This document shows positions 29,401-34,116 of a DNA stretch of 34,116 nt, piece after piece. Origin of the DNA: Candidatus Schekmanbacteria bacterium (GTDB lineage Bacteria; SZUA-182); NCBI GenBank assembly GCA_016235675.1, contig JACRJN010000021.1, forward strand, positions 1 through 34,116. Reading direction: 5' to 3'. Below the pieces are notes generated by a model. That model was not told the DNA's origin. It searched no databases and saw nothing but the letters and a program-made list of their open reading frames with translations. How positions within the stretch are numbered: position 1 is the stretch's first letter; each line of letters begins with the position of its first letter. A program made the translations under genes and the position numbers.

Positions 29401-29763
29401 GACGGGATCTGCGGGGATCTTGACAACTGCCCGAATAAATCCAACCCCGGCCAAACCGACAGCGACGGCGACGGAATCGGCGATGCCTGCGACAACTGCA
29501 CTCTGGTTAAGAACTCCAACCAGCGTAACACCAACAACGATGGCTACGGCAACATCTGCGACCCGGATATAAACAACGACTGTTATGTAAATACAGCCGA
29601 CTTGGCCGCGCTGAAGGCCGCTTTCGGAACCTGCGCCGGGAGTACCAAATACAATCAACATGCTGACTTTACTGGCGATAATTGTGTAAATACCGCTGAT
29701 CTGGCGATTTTGAAGAAATATTTCGGCAAACAGCCGGGGCCGGGGTTGGGGAGTTGTCATTGA
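17440..29763 (+). CDS. Giant secreted M19-peptidase-like multimodular protein with dockerin
   Basis: A 4107-aa secreted protein. Signal peptide about 1-31, then a beta-sandwich domain (about 35-250). A peptidase-M19 (renal dipeptidase)-like domain spans about 270-900: HTH (277-279), GVEVD (Glu469), HTVHLTDN (His521), IIAVDHMSE (His676), IMSHSA (His725) and GSDFNG (Asp843). A CARDB-like domain follows (about 1012-1129). FN3/Ig-like repeats ending WxFTTC, about nine in all, are interspersed with two pairs of PPC-like plus MAM-like domains (about 1421-1726 and 2197-2497). Next come a MopE motif (about 2798), thrombospondin-3 repeats, a ZU5-like domain (about 2864-3014), six more MopE-type motifs (3067-3564), a right-handed beta-helix (about 3567-3935), TSP3 repeats and a dockerin (4042-4107). 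The start has GGAGAGGAG upstream. A likely extracellular, Ca-dependent metallohydrolase or adhesin; substrate unknown. Confidence 0.9.
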   Translation: MKSIKRIKQGIRIVFMGLLLVITGHVMSYALDANSSHNWGFEDGTLEGWTPDGEGTAFDNQPTYGPNMSMHRVNPELGATMESNIGGDYHDAPYPNGFAGSYWIGIHEDRHTPQDEWGKTRENVYGRLISPAFVLDRDFIHFKLGGTAGSADGNYIRLDVCTQPEEDRCVQVCNEGECSQLCAPAECSETSGTWEIGAKKTWRTASGNILRREVMEVAGLKGNTVRLVIEAGKVGDDNNANFAVDDIWVTDSSPDDYYPNDDVAAQKERVWGFADTHTHPMANLGFGEYLMWGDPRDIDSENVLYESCGAGEHKSGSMFAARYMIADLEDSLYWGRKVEPQDILADQLNKILPDVLPKIGSGIVPHERRDVVNFTKWYNVTHQQMYLRWIRRAYEGGLRLLVAEASNNRESEYVLSGEAASDTDSARRQLQAMRSMAADNSDWMEIATSPAQARRIIHEGKLAIVLGVEVDSFADCDAPHTHPYRGTVTPWDTRPCTSDELKNKLNEYYYELGVRQVHTVHLTDNGLAGAAVYNDAFNIANWFLNDEFMQVRPGNDPDKQVFWHFEPRQNYLTTIKTVGWSFQDEMNLAVLTACYLTCPNILGVPDPFCLGGCTGTGALYVAGALEALPNDPIPWAYPYNPYDGAYGMVNARGLQPQGQDLIDKLKNRGMIIAVDHMSERTLDKVIGTSNPYYKNDGVPAIAGSGCDNTTTSECQEGAYPVIMSHSALRDAQFTPSETPNKGKWKSEAGKREDQVQQVYNIGGVVSYGTAPGDARAHDGKGESQSEYVLMFDDEPDLNNTCAGSSRSFYQAYKRLFSSWLNDTWMGAEREKQQWGFALPFGSDFNGLAGAANPRFGDEACWGRTTDSSESKAITSDDPQFLREGRTAYAQSGRQEIGVNYDYYDTTPPSPSLHMQVADNPPLKASTLKVSLPGLGYQSKTWIINTDGVAHYGMLPDFLQDLRAIGLTKEQMGPFFNGAEAYLQMWEKAEGMSDLSEVIGDVFTRGGGISSNYYCPGDQVDFSATLFGLVKREYGDYYRYEGNKIEVKFGPVRVAFYLSTDTDISNSDIYLGSTEVRGWVNGEMRYEWSGNLPTNLSPGVYYFGWIVDPSNVIAESDETDNTGSILVTIRDSSPPSAPTAINYPSEVYISSSGSHSVSWPKVEGAFYTLQRRAGNSGSWETLLMDFASHNVSCGDTTCSYWNYTSSLPDGTYYYRVRANTICSSSDWRTGGAMVVDALPDPAVKLSPADGATDVPLHPDLRWEHDVDGEAGGRISYQKHLTPYYYSYPLQDGTTYSWSVDVINNLEAEYTNGRSGTTSDGTPWSFTTCSGPAAAPANPFPANGASDLPRLTVLNWGAVAGATSYTVYLSSSDSAISSTVSAPSFDPGPLEENTSYRWGVKANNYCVSKGSAPWYFRTETEHFDCSQVIPIPREYERTVIYDDGYVPSGVSKVSDYKCASCPDCPGRVEAGEEKIYSFTTLLPGTLRADLSNWGGSHMAYLLSACDPDSCLAYESGLHGASVHTQPGVSTYYIAVDSLEGKEGSYTLVLDFEADAATAYGETLYKKYDFADGAQGWQAGGLWHLVDENTPCSRVFSPTQAWRYGQFDQEIGCNYDDGMANKGALISPPIDLSHAYGSISLYFWSWEETENAADKDTRKVYISSDNGSTWTQIYQSADNSAAWHEVLIDISSYHHRQVQFKFEFDAVTDQNNRYMGWYLDDVSILVKCLETDKASNPLPGKNVRGVSPDTALDWDDALNALSYQVYLGTSYPLDMVATVTGSRYQPPQPLAKNTKYFWKIEPVDNCGKTRQDAVTWEFTTCRDISAAPDNLSPSDNANGIETVVTLDWSDVSGADSYEIYLDTNASLDSADLLTTVTQSTYKLESLAKGATYFWKIVAKGCNRMAGEEWRFTTCSVPALPAKSSPQDKAADVSLSADLSWNAVGGAWSYRIYFGTVSPPPYFAGIVADQQSYDPGGLLPNTTYYWNVTAKNKCGESLTTDTDIRSFTTCAPPPVPNNPWPGPGEANIPLKPLLTWSATGDSYSVDFGTDGHYWVSANVSTNSLDIREYLGSGALIPGQTYNWRVRAIKACGSSSQMSAAWTFTACSLPAVSWTPQPSTGAVFVPLNTNLDWADVPGATSYEVYFGTDESSLPLLGTVSQSDFDLAALSINTIYYWRIGVHNGCGYSEGNTWSFTTTGGDLDCSNAVPLTCGAPYSGTTTGATSSVTTYNCVPAWNMSGREVVHTITTTQPGDIKATLTKIDDPNTNPPGLIPFILSACDRNACIEFGSPRGSVQYLDAPPGTYYIVVDGMNGASGDYKLTVECGSKYTAVYKEDFEGDTSGWQMDGLWHLVEQGVSPYPEAYSPTHAFWYGQDATGNYDTGAANSGALISPEIDLTGVTGRARLRLRSWDQSECTDCSSDYGQVYISENNGATWNFFMFNRKNNTSSWIDLCPPFDLSNDGFGHSYTGKKIRLKFVFTANGTNDNYRGWYIDDVTIEAECSDPNPSLPDYSWPANGERNLGLNPLLHWEHYQAPKPTSCLVYFGTTFPLPLVAAVDYDPVMGASYNPGILAENTQYFWKIVGKGCGNTEGPLWNFTTCSLPSVIADNPVVPDNGTTNVPMLATLDWDDVDDTASYDVDVYVGDSSHLWCHTTVSASQAQVGLVPGYQFFWQVTAGNACGTRVSPLWSFRSCSNYPYPPNNPYLNPPYNGATGIAADNPVLKWKDVAAATEYEVYFATNTSFSGELWAKVFKSSCDQGVCSYKPGILANATQYFWQVKAKNDCGEALLHSVWSFTTCAGSFETCDGLDNNCNGQIDEGFADSDGDGVADCADNCPLTANPDQSNSDGQGGGDVCDACPGNPDDNCDPNRSIAASIGANGGSLVTPDGSVSLEIPAGALVAASYISITDSGQGSLYQIVTDSGQNGAALYGVVLGPEGQTFNSPVTLAFSWKDDNNDGVIDGTLIAERNLRIAKDNQELTAECQNETGPLSPAAAECNQAGNTFRIQISSFSEFVLYAADDDQDGAPNETDNCPAAANPNQADADNDSVGDACDTCTDADRDGFGGVNYPANTCPADCDDANPLVHPAAAEVCDGADNDCNPNTPDGVSEVWLNAPCDGVDTDLCNEGVSQCLNGVQTCTDTTGNNPEVCDGLDNDCNPATPDGAAEPWMGNACDGADADLCEEGAYECINGVQACSDNSADNPEICDGLDNDCNGQIDEGVKHTYYRDADGDGYGNPQIFTQACTAPVSYVSDDTDCDDNNVAVNPATTWYKDADGDKYSDGTSKTQCARPVQFYPATELLALVGDCDDTNPNFSPATVWYQDIDKDKYSTGATQTQCTQPPDYYLAANMIATTGDCDDTKAGINPKAAEVCDGLDNNCNGQTDEGGNVYYRDEDADSYGDPDNSIWTCAVQVGYVSNNADCNDTDPLINPETVWYKDSDRDKYSDGTTLTQCRRPASFYLPAEITALLGDCNDSNEYIHPARVEVCDGRDNNCNGQVDEGAKNTYYQDGDGDGHGNPLESLQACFPSQGYVGNNTDCDDSKRAINPVAPEICGDEVDNNCDESIDEAGCLACPLYVPDNFSTIQGAIDAAYNGCEIVVRAGTYPENLNFLGKAVTVRSESGAAGTIIDGGASGSVVTFASGESATSVLDGFTLTNGSGTPNGEYAYGGGIYCLSASPVITNCTIHSNTALNGGGIYCSKSSPDITDCAFNDNAAQYGAAIYCDNSSPVITRGSMVNNSASSYGGGLYCRYSSPAITDCTISGNSAATNGGGIAGDYSSLALSRCNISRNLAGLHGGGLFCRYNSSSTITNCIVSDNNALYGGGLYCTDASSPVITNCTISNNSSYNRGGGIRCYDSSPVALNSILWGNIGAGISDEIYLDGAAANITVSYSDIQGGWPGTGNIGEDLIAHDPRFVGSGNYHLTLASPCIDSGTGVGAPVADMDGDDRPQMAGYDMGADELVCPDQSDSDGDGIGNVCDACPHDAVNDSDGDGICGDLDNCPNKSNPGQTDSDGDGIGDACDNCTLVKNSNQRNTNNDGYGNICDPDINNDCYVNTADLAALKAAFGTCAGSTKYNQHADFTGDNCVNTADLAILKKYFGKQPGPGLGSCH
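29539..29763 (+). repeat. Dockerin-encoding duplicated segment, copy 1
   Basis: The last 225 bp of the giant gene (TSP3 tail plus dockerin, DINNDCYVNTADL ... NCVNTADLAILKKYFGKQPG). At DNA level it is nearly the same as 33717-33941 at the end of the next gene. Differences are mostly silent, plus a short variable stretch between the two Ca loops. Confidence 0.85.
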
Positions 29764-29792
29764 TGTTTAATTGTTAATGGATAAATTTACAG

Positions 29793-29821
29793 TTGATTAT
29801 TATCAAGTTAAGATGTACAAT
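29793..29821 (+). promoter_or_regulatory. Putative promoter of the CLCA-like gene
   Basis: TTGATT (29793-29798), a 17-nt spacer, then TACAAT (29816-29821), about 47 nt before the ATG. The 104-bp gap contains no terminator, so read-through from the giant gene is also possible. Confidence 0.6.
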
Positions 29822-29867
29822 ATGTTGACACTGAAATAACTTAACAGCCTGTTTAAAGGAGGGGAAA

Positions 29868-32800
29868 ATGACTTCTATTACGCTTTTCCGTTTAAGAGCT
29901 AGAAGTTATTTGTTTGATTCGTTGTTGCTGTTTTTTTCCATTAACCTGATTTTGGGGATTTTTGCTGTTCCAACCGGCTATGCTGAAACCGCCAACGGGG
30001 AAATTGAAAATCGTCCCGCCCCGGTAGCCCGCCGCAAGTGTATAGGCGGCGCCAACGCCGGTAATCTGTGTAACGAAAACGCCGATTGCCCCGGCTCCAG
30101 TTGTGTGGACCGCAATGTTTATAACATATCGGTAGCCGTGCAGTTCAATGCCACCAACGTCGAACTTGACGCCGTCAAAAATCTGATCAGCGCCGGTTCG
30201 GCGGTTCTTTTTGATGTGACCGACGGGCAGGCGGAAATAGGCGAGGCTTTCATTTATAACAACGCCGCCGGAACCAGCGCCGACCTGCGCATTTACCCCA
30301 GCAGTAACCCTACCTGGTGGCAGGCCAACACCGGTTCCTGGAAAAACGGCGGCAGCATCCATGTCTCCATTGACAATGTCCAGGCGGAATCCGCCCCCGG
30401 AGAATCTTTTGCCCACGAGTTTGTTCATCTGGTGTTTGACGCCCGCGATGAATATGAATCGCGGCCGGGCTGCGGCAGCACGACCTATTCGGGAGACAGT
30501 TGTCCCGACCCCGACAACATCCCGCCGGAAGCCTCCTGCCTGATGGACAACGGCGGCACCGGTGCCAGCGACGGCCCTTTCTCCGAACTATGCTGGGGGC
30601 AGGCCGATAACACCACAAACCCGCCCGACACCACCAACGGCAATCATGACGCCGATAACACCACCGAACAGTCCCAGTGTCGCTCCAACCGTTCCTGCTG
30701 GGATCAGGTGGAATGGTCCTGGCCGAATACCATTAAAAAACCCGCCGCCGCTCCCGATCCCGGTGTTCCCGGCGGCGCCGTGGTACATGATGCCCAGTTT
30801 GTAGAGGCTGACAGCATCACCCGCGTAGTGCTGGTGCTGGACGAATCCGGCAGCATGAGCCTGGAAGACCCCTCGCGCCTGGAGCGCCTGAAGGTGGCGG
30901 CCAAGGATTTTGTAAATTTGGCGGAAAACGGCACCGAACTGGGAATAGTTTCTTATTCCGATGATGCCGAAGCGGCCAGCGGACGGGTCAATCTGGCGAT
31001 TGATGCTCTGGATGCCGCTCACCGTGCGGCTTGTATTGCTGCCATTGACGGTTTAGACGATATTTACCGCACCAATATCGGCTCCGGTCTGCAAAAGGCC
31101 CACGATATGATTGATGCGGCAGGCGGGGTTACCGCCAACACCTATATTGTACTGATGACTGACGGCGTAAACAATGAACCGGCGCCCCAGGCCGATGCCG
31201 ACGCTGATTTGAACGCCAAGGTTGCCGACCTGCTGGCGGACAATGTTCCGGTTTACGTGACCTGCACCGGCAGCGATCTGGGCTTGGATTCCCAATGTTC
31301 CGAGATTGCCGCGGGCACAAACGGCTTCTATGTGGATTCCTCCGATTCCGCCAAACTTCCTGAGGCGTTTGTAGACCTGCATGAGAAAATATCGGGGCGG
31401 GAAATTATTGACTCCGCCGAAGGGATGCTTTCCAAGGCCGAAACTAAAACCATATTCATGGAAAAAGATTCTCTGTCAGCAACCTTTACCCTGCTTTGGC
31501 AGGATAAGGCGGCTTCTGCCAGTATGACGGCCATTGATCCGCACGGCCATTCATTTAAAAGTATTTCTATGCCGCAGGGCTGCTGGATACGGGTTCTCAA
31601 CCCGGTTCCCGGCGATTGGCAGATACGCATAAGTAAGGGCGCGACGGACAGCCGTTATGTGTTGCGCGCTTATTCCAGAAGTCAGACCCGCAGCCTGGTT
31701 GCGGCGGTACGCTATCCCAGCGTTTTACCCGGCGAGGATATTTATGTTTACGCTTACCCGCGCGCCGAGTGCGGAGCCATCAGCAAACCGGGAGCCAAGC
31801 TGTCGGCCAAGGTAACCTTGCCCGACGGTTCCACCGATACCCTTGAGTTGCATGACCAGGGACGCGATTCCACCGGCCAGGGCGATGATCTGCCGGCTGA
31901 CGGCATTTTCACCGGCGTTTATAAGAATACCTTACAAAAGGGCGCTTACCAGTTCCAGATTGACTCGTTCTTTGATGTCTTTGTTTCCGTAGACGTAGAC
32001 CCCCGCGGGAAAAAATGTACTCTGGCCATCGCGCCTTTTGCCCGTGAAGTGCGCTTATCCGCGGCGGTCGGCGATCCCAATGATGTGGAAACCACTCCCG
32101 AAGACGGTTTCCCCTTCTGCACCAACATGCCGAAACTCTGCGAGAAAAGGGTTGCCCAGGTGCCGATTCCCTGGCAGTTCTGGGGCATTGTCCCCAACCC
32201 GACTGGCGGCGGTTCCATCGTGACCGACCGCATCCGCCTCTCTCCCACCTGGCTTAAGCCGCTGCCCGGTGATCCGGGAGGTGCAGGCCCCGTATATGTC
32301 CAGCGCTGGGCGGCGGTTGCCAGAGATGTTTTTCCCTTAGAAAAGCTGGTTTGGGATTTCCGGCAAGACAGGCCGGGACTTTCGCTCGATTGGCATTTGA
32401 TTGACGATAAACCGGTTGAAGTTGACAGCTTTTTCGATATTACCTTTGAAATACAGGTAAGCTCCGTCAACAAGGCGGTTTTAGTCGCTTACAAGGTTTT
32501 TCAGGGGGAAGAAGTGGTCGGACACTTCATCAATGAAGCGATATTACAGGTTCCACCCGCTTCAAGTGCGCAGAACATCGTGGAAATTTTAATCAATTTT
32601 GACGTTCATAATGACACAGGTTATGATGTCACCAACTTTGAACTGGACTTCCACGGCTTAAACTTCGGCTGCGGGGATGTTAAATGGGCGACAGGCTTTA
32701 TCTCCGGGCAGGGACAGCCGCCGGCGCCTGTCCCTTATGAGCCTTGGGGAACTAATGAGAAAAACGATTTAGTCGTCCGGCCGCTGCCGACCGGCGGCGC

Positions 32801-33941
32801 CGAGGTGAAATGGATTGAGCCGGAACGCCCGCTGAAAACCTGCGAGTGGCTGCATGTGGGCTTAGTGTTTTCCTGCAACGATTTTGATTGCTTCAACAAC
32901 CCGGACAATTCCAATTTAAGGGCGACGGTTCAGGGTTATTGGACAGTCATTGACCCTAAGGATTGCGATGATAAAAATCCTTGCACCGTTGATTTCTGCG
33001 ACTTTGAGGGAAATTGCCGCCATATTCCCGTACCTGACGGGTACTCCTGTGAAACAGATGGCAACCTGTGTACCACTGGTGCCTGTTATAAAGGGGAATG
33101 TATGGAAAAGCCGGTAAACTGCGAGGACGGCGATTTATGTACCTATGACAAATGCGAACCGGATACCGGTCATTGCATACACACCCCGCTGATTTGCGAT
33201 GATGCTAACCGTTGTACCATAGACAGATGTGAACCGGTAACCGGTGAGTGCAAGTATGAGCCGATAAATTGCGATGATGGTAATCCCTGCACTATCGATG
33301 AATGCAATCCGAAAACCGGCGAGTGTCTTTATACTGCTAAGAATTGCGACGACAATAACGCTTGTACTAAAGACTGGTGCGATTCGCAAACCGGCGAGTG
33401 TAAGCATGACCCGATGAACTGCGACGACGGCGACCCCTGCACCATTGATAGCTGTGAAAATGGCCGGTGCCTGCATAAGCCGAAATGCGATGACGGCAAT
33501 CCTTGTACCATTGACCAATGCGACCCCAAAACAGGGCAGTGCATTCATACCCCCAATAACTGCGATGACAGGAATCCCTGTACCGAGGACAGTTGCGATC
33601 CCAAGACCGGGCTGTGCCTGCACATTAACAAACCGGACAGCGACCGGGACGGCATCTGCGACGAGAAAGACAATTGCATCTTGATTTACAACCCCAACCA
33701 GTGTGACACCAACGGGGACGGTTACGGCAACATCTGCGACCCGGACATAAACAATGATTGTTACGTAAATACAGCCGACTTAGCCGCACTAAAGGCTGCT
33801 TTCGGAACCTGTGACGGGCATTTACAATACAATAAAAATGCGGATTTTAACTGTGATAAGTGTGTAAATACCGCTGATCTGGCGATTCTGAAGAAATATT
33901 TCGGCAAACAGCCGGGACCGGGTCAGGGAAGTTGTAAGTAA
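29868..33941 (+). CDS. CLCA-like secreted metallohydrolase/vWA protein with CTDC repeats and dockerin
   Basis: A 1357-aa secreted protein; AAAGGAGGGG precedes the ATG. Signal peptide about 1-40, then a Cys-rich CIGGANAGNLC...DCPGSSC segment. The N-terminal domain (about 63-290) has HEFVHLVFDARDEY (183-196) and a Cys-containing NRSCWDQVEW end, like animal CLCA proteins (HEWAHLRWGVFDEY; NRRSTWDVI, from memory). The vWA domain (about 318-505) has an intact MIDAS: DESGS (325-329), Thr402 and Asp432 in MTDG. A CLCA-like beta-sandwich and an FN3-like domain (DQGRDSTGQGDDLPADGIFT) follow. About 740-1020 is unrecognised. Nine Cys repeats of about 24 aa (CDDGNPCTIDxCxPxTGxC, about 1029-1251), one TSP3 repeat and a dockerin complete it. 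CLCA proteins cleave themselves with their HExxH site; whether this one does is inference. Confidence 0.88.
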   Translation: MTSITLFRLRARSYLFDSLLLFFSINLILGIFAVPTGYAETANGEIENRPAPVARRKCIGGANAGNLCNENADCPGSSCVDRNVYNISVAVQFNATNVELDAVKNLISAGSAVLFDVTDGQAEIGEAFIYNNAAGTSADLRIYPSSNPTWWQANTGSWKNGGSIHVSIDNVQAESAPGESFAHEFVHLVFDARDEYESRPGCGSTTYSGDSCPDPDNIPPEASCLMDNGGTGASDGPFSELCWGQADNTTNPPDTTNGNHDADNTTEQSQCRSNRSCWDQVEWSWPNTIKKPAAAPDPGVPGGAVVHDAQFVEADSITRVVLVLDESGSMSLEDPSRLERLKVAAKDFVNLAENGTELGIVSYSDDAEAASGRVNLAIDALDAAHRAACIAAIDGLDDIYRTNIGSGLQKAHDMIDAAGGVTANTYIVLMTDGVNNEPAPQADADADLNAKVADLLADNVPVYVTCTGSDLGLDSQCSEIAAGTNGFYVDSSDSAKLPEAFVDLHEKISGREIIDSAEGMLSKAETKTIFMEKDSLSATFTLLWQDKAASASMTAIDPHGHSFKSISMPQGCWIRVLNPVPGDWQIRISKGATDSRYVLRAYSRSQTRSLVAAVRYPSVLPGEDIYVYAYPRAECGAISKPGAKLSAKVTLPDGSTDTLELHDQGRDSTGQGDDLPADGIFTGVYKNTLQKGAYQFQIDSFFDVFVSVDVDPRGKKCTLAIAPFAREVRLSAAVGDPNDVETTPEDGFPFCTNMPKLCEKRVAQVPIPWQFWGIVPNPTGGGSIVTDRIRLSPTWLKPLPGDPGGAGPVYVQRWAAVARDVFPLEKLVWDFRQDRPGLSLDWHLIDDKPVEVDSFFDITFEIQVSSVNKAVLVAYKVFQGEEVVGHFINEAILQVPPASSAQNIVEILINFDVHNDTGYDVTNFELDFHGLNFGCGDVKWATGFISGQGQPPAPVPYEPWGTNEKNDLVVRPLPTGGAEVKWIEPERPLKTCEWLHVGLVFSCNDFDCFNNPDNSNLRATVQGYWTVIDPKDCDDKNPCTVDFCDFEGNCRHIPVPDGYSCETDGNLCTTGACYKGECMEKPVNCEDGDLCTYDKCEPDTGHCIHTPLICDDANRCTIDRCEPVTGECKYEPINCDDGNPCTIDECNPKTGECLYTAKNCDDNNACTKDWCDSQTGECKHDPMNCDDGDPCTIDSCENGRCLHKPKCDDGNPCTIDQCDPKTGQCIHTPNNCDDRNPCTEDSCDPKTGLCLHINKPDSDRDGICDEKDNCILIYNPNQCDTNGDGYGNICDPDINNDCYVNTADLAALKAAFGTCDGHLQYNKNADFNCDKCVNTADLAILKKYFGKQPGPGQGSCK
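33717..33941 (+). repeat. Dockerin-encoding duplicated segment, copy 2
   Basis: Partner of 29539-29763. Both encode GYGNICDPDINNDCYVNTAD and the same closing KKYFGKQPGPG. The region between the Ca loops differs (CDGHLQYNKNADFNCDK here against CAGSTKYNQHADFTGDN). Confidence 0.85.
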
Positions 33942-33996
33942 GAGAGTGTTCATCTAAAGATAGATATTTATATATTATATTTAAAAAACGTAGTCC

Positions 33997-34116
33997 CGTG
34001 GCTTCAGCCACGTATTTTCAGCCCCTTAGGGCTGCAAAAAAGGTGTGTTCGTATGGAACGCGCCGAAAGTATTGAGAGCCGTAATTGCAGGGCTAACGCC
34101 CTGAAGTTCAGCCCTG
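33997..34116. repeat. Cluster of palindromes of the AGGGCT family, cut by the window end
   Basis: Three perfect short palindromes: CGTGGCTTCAGCCACG (33997-34012), CAGCCCCTTAGGGCTG (34019-34034) and CAGGGCTAACGCCCTG (34088-34103), then a partial TTCAGCCCTG at the edge. The style matches 11144-11198. No terminator with a U-run is seen after the CLCA-like gene, and no gene is seen here. Confidence 0.75.

Noticed and set aside
29065-29760. Long minus-strand frame of 231 codons opposite the dockerin end
   Set aside because: It is a shadow of biased codon use in the giant gene, with no ribosome-binding site or recognisable domain. The same holds for the other antisense frames within 17440-33941.
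17440-29763. The giant gene as an artificial fusion of several genes
   Set aside because: The frame is open for 12.3 kb, with one signal peptide at the start and one dockerin at the end. The modules between are all extracellular types, with no internal ribosome-binding site plus signal peptide.

Overview
The window looks like chromosomal DNA from an uncultivated, candidate-phylum-type bacterium. It has moderate GC, ordinary housekeeping genes, intergenic spaces crowded with several families of short palindromic repeats, and very large secreted modular proteins. The modules include cohesin, dockerin, MopE-type metal-binding repeats, thrombospondin type 3 repeats and CTDC-type Cys repeats. No marker in the window fixes the phylum. 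Genes lie on the minus strand up to about 7.2 kb and on the plus strand from about 7.46 kb to the end.

Region 1 (1-4174, minus): a small gene, a 704-aa secreted protein (seven-bladed propeller, cohesin-like domain, FN3, dockerin) and a 191-aa lipoprotein that is essentially one cohesin-like domain. Upstream is a truncated gene of a family I recall as considerably longer. Region 2 (4473-7193, minus): cobalamin genes cobQ and cobD, each with a long hairpin repeat upstream. Region 3 (7463-11088, plus): an AbrB-type antitoxin with a RelE-type toxin, an orphan DUF58 gene, nadD and a secreted TPR protein. Region 4 (11416-16695, plus): tRNA-Val(GAC) with consensus promoter and terminator, thrS, infC with a probable AUU start, a terminator, then moxR and a second DUF58 gene. 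Region 5 (16908-33941, plus): two very large secreted proteins. The first, 4107 aa, has an N-terminal peptidase-M19-like metallohydrolase domain followed by a long train of adhesive and Ca-binding modules. The second, 1357 aa, strongly resembles the animal CLCA family (HExxH metallohydrolase, vWA, beta-sandwich) and carries nine Cys-rich repeats. Both end in nearly identical dockerins.

The most interesting reading is that the two ends of the window encode parts of one surface assembly. A membrane-anchored cohesin lipoprotein and a cohesin+dockerin adaptor lie at one end, and two dockerin-bearing secreted metallohydrolases at the other. This would resemble a small cellulosome-like system built around peptidase or self-processing enzymes instead of glycoside hydrolases. 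The domain content is read from the sequence; the partnership is inference. Domain family names rest on motif recognition, not on database searches.
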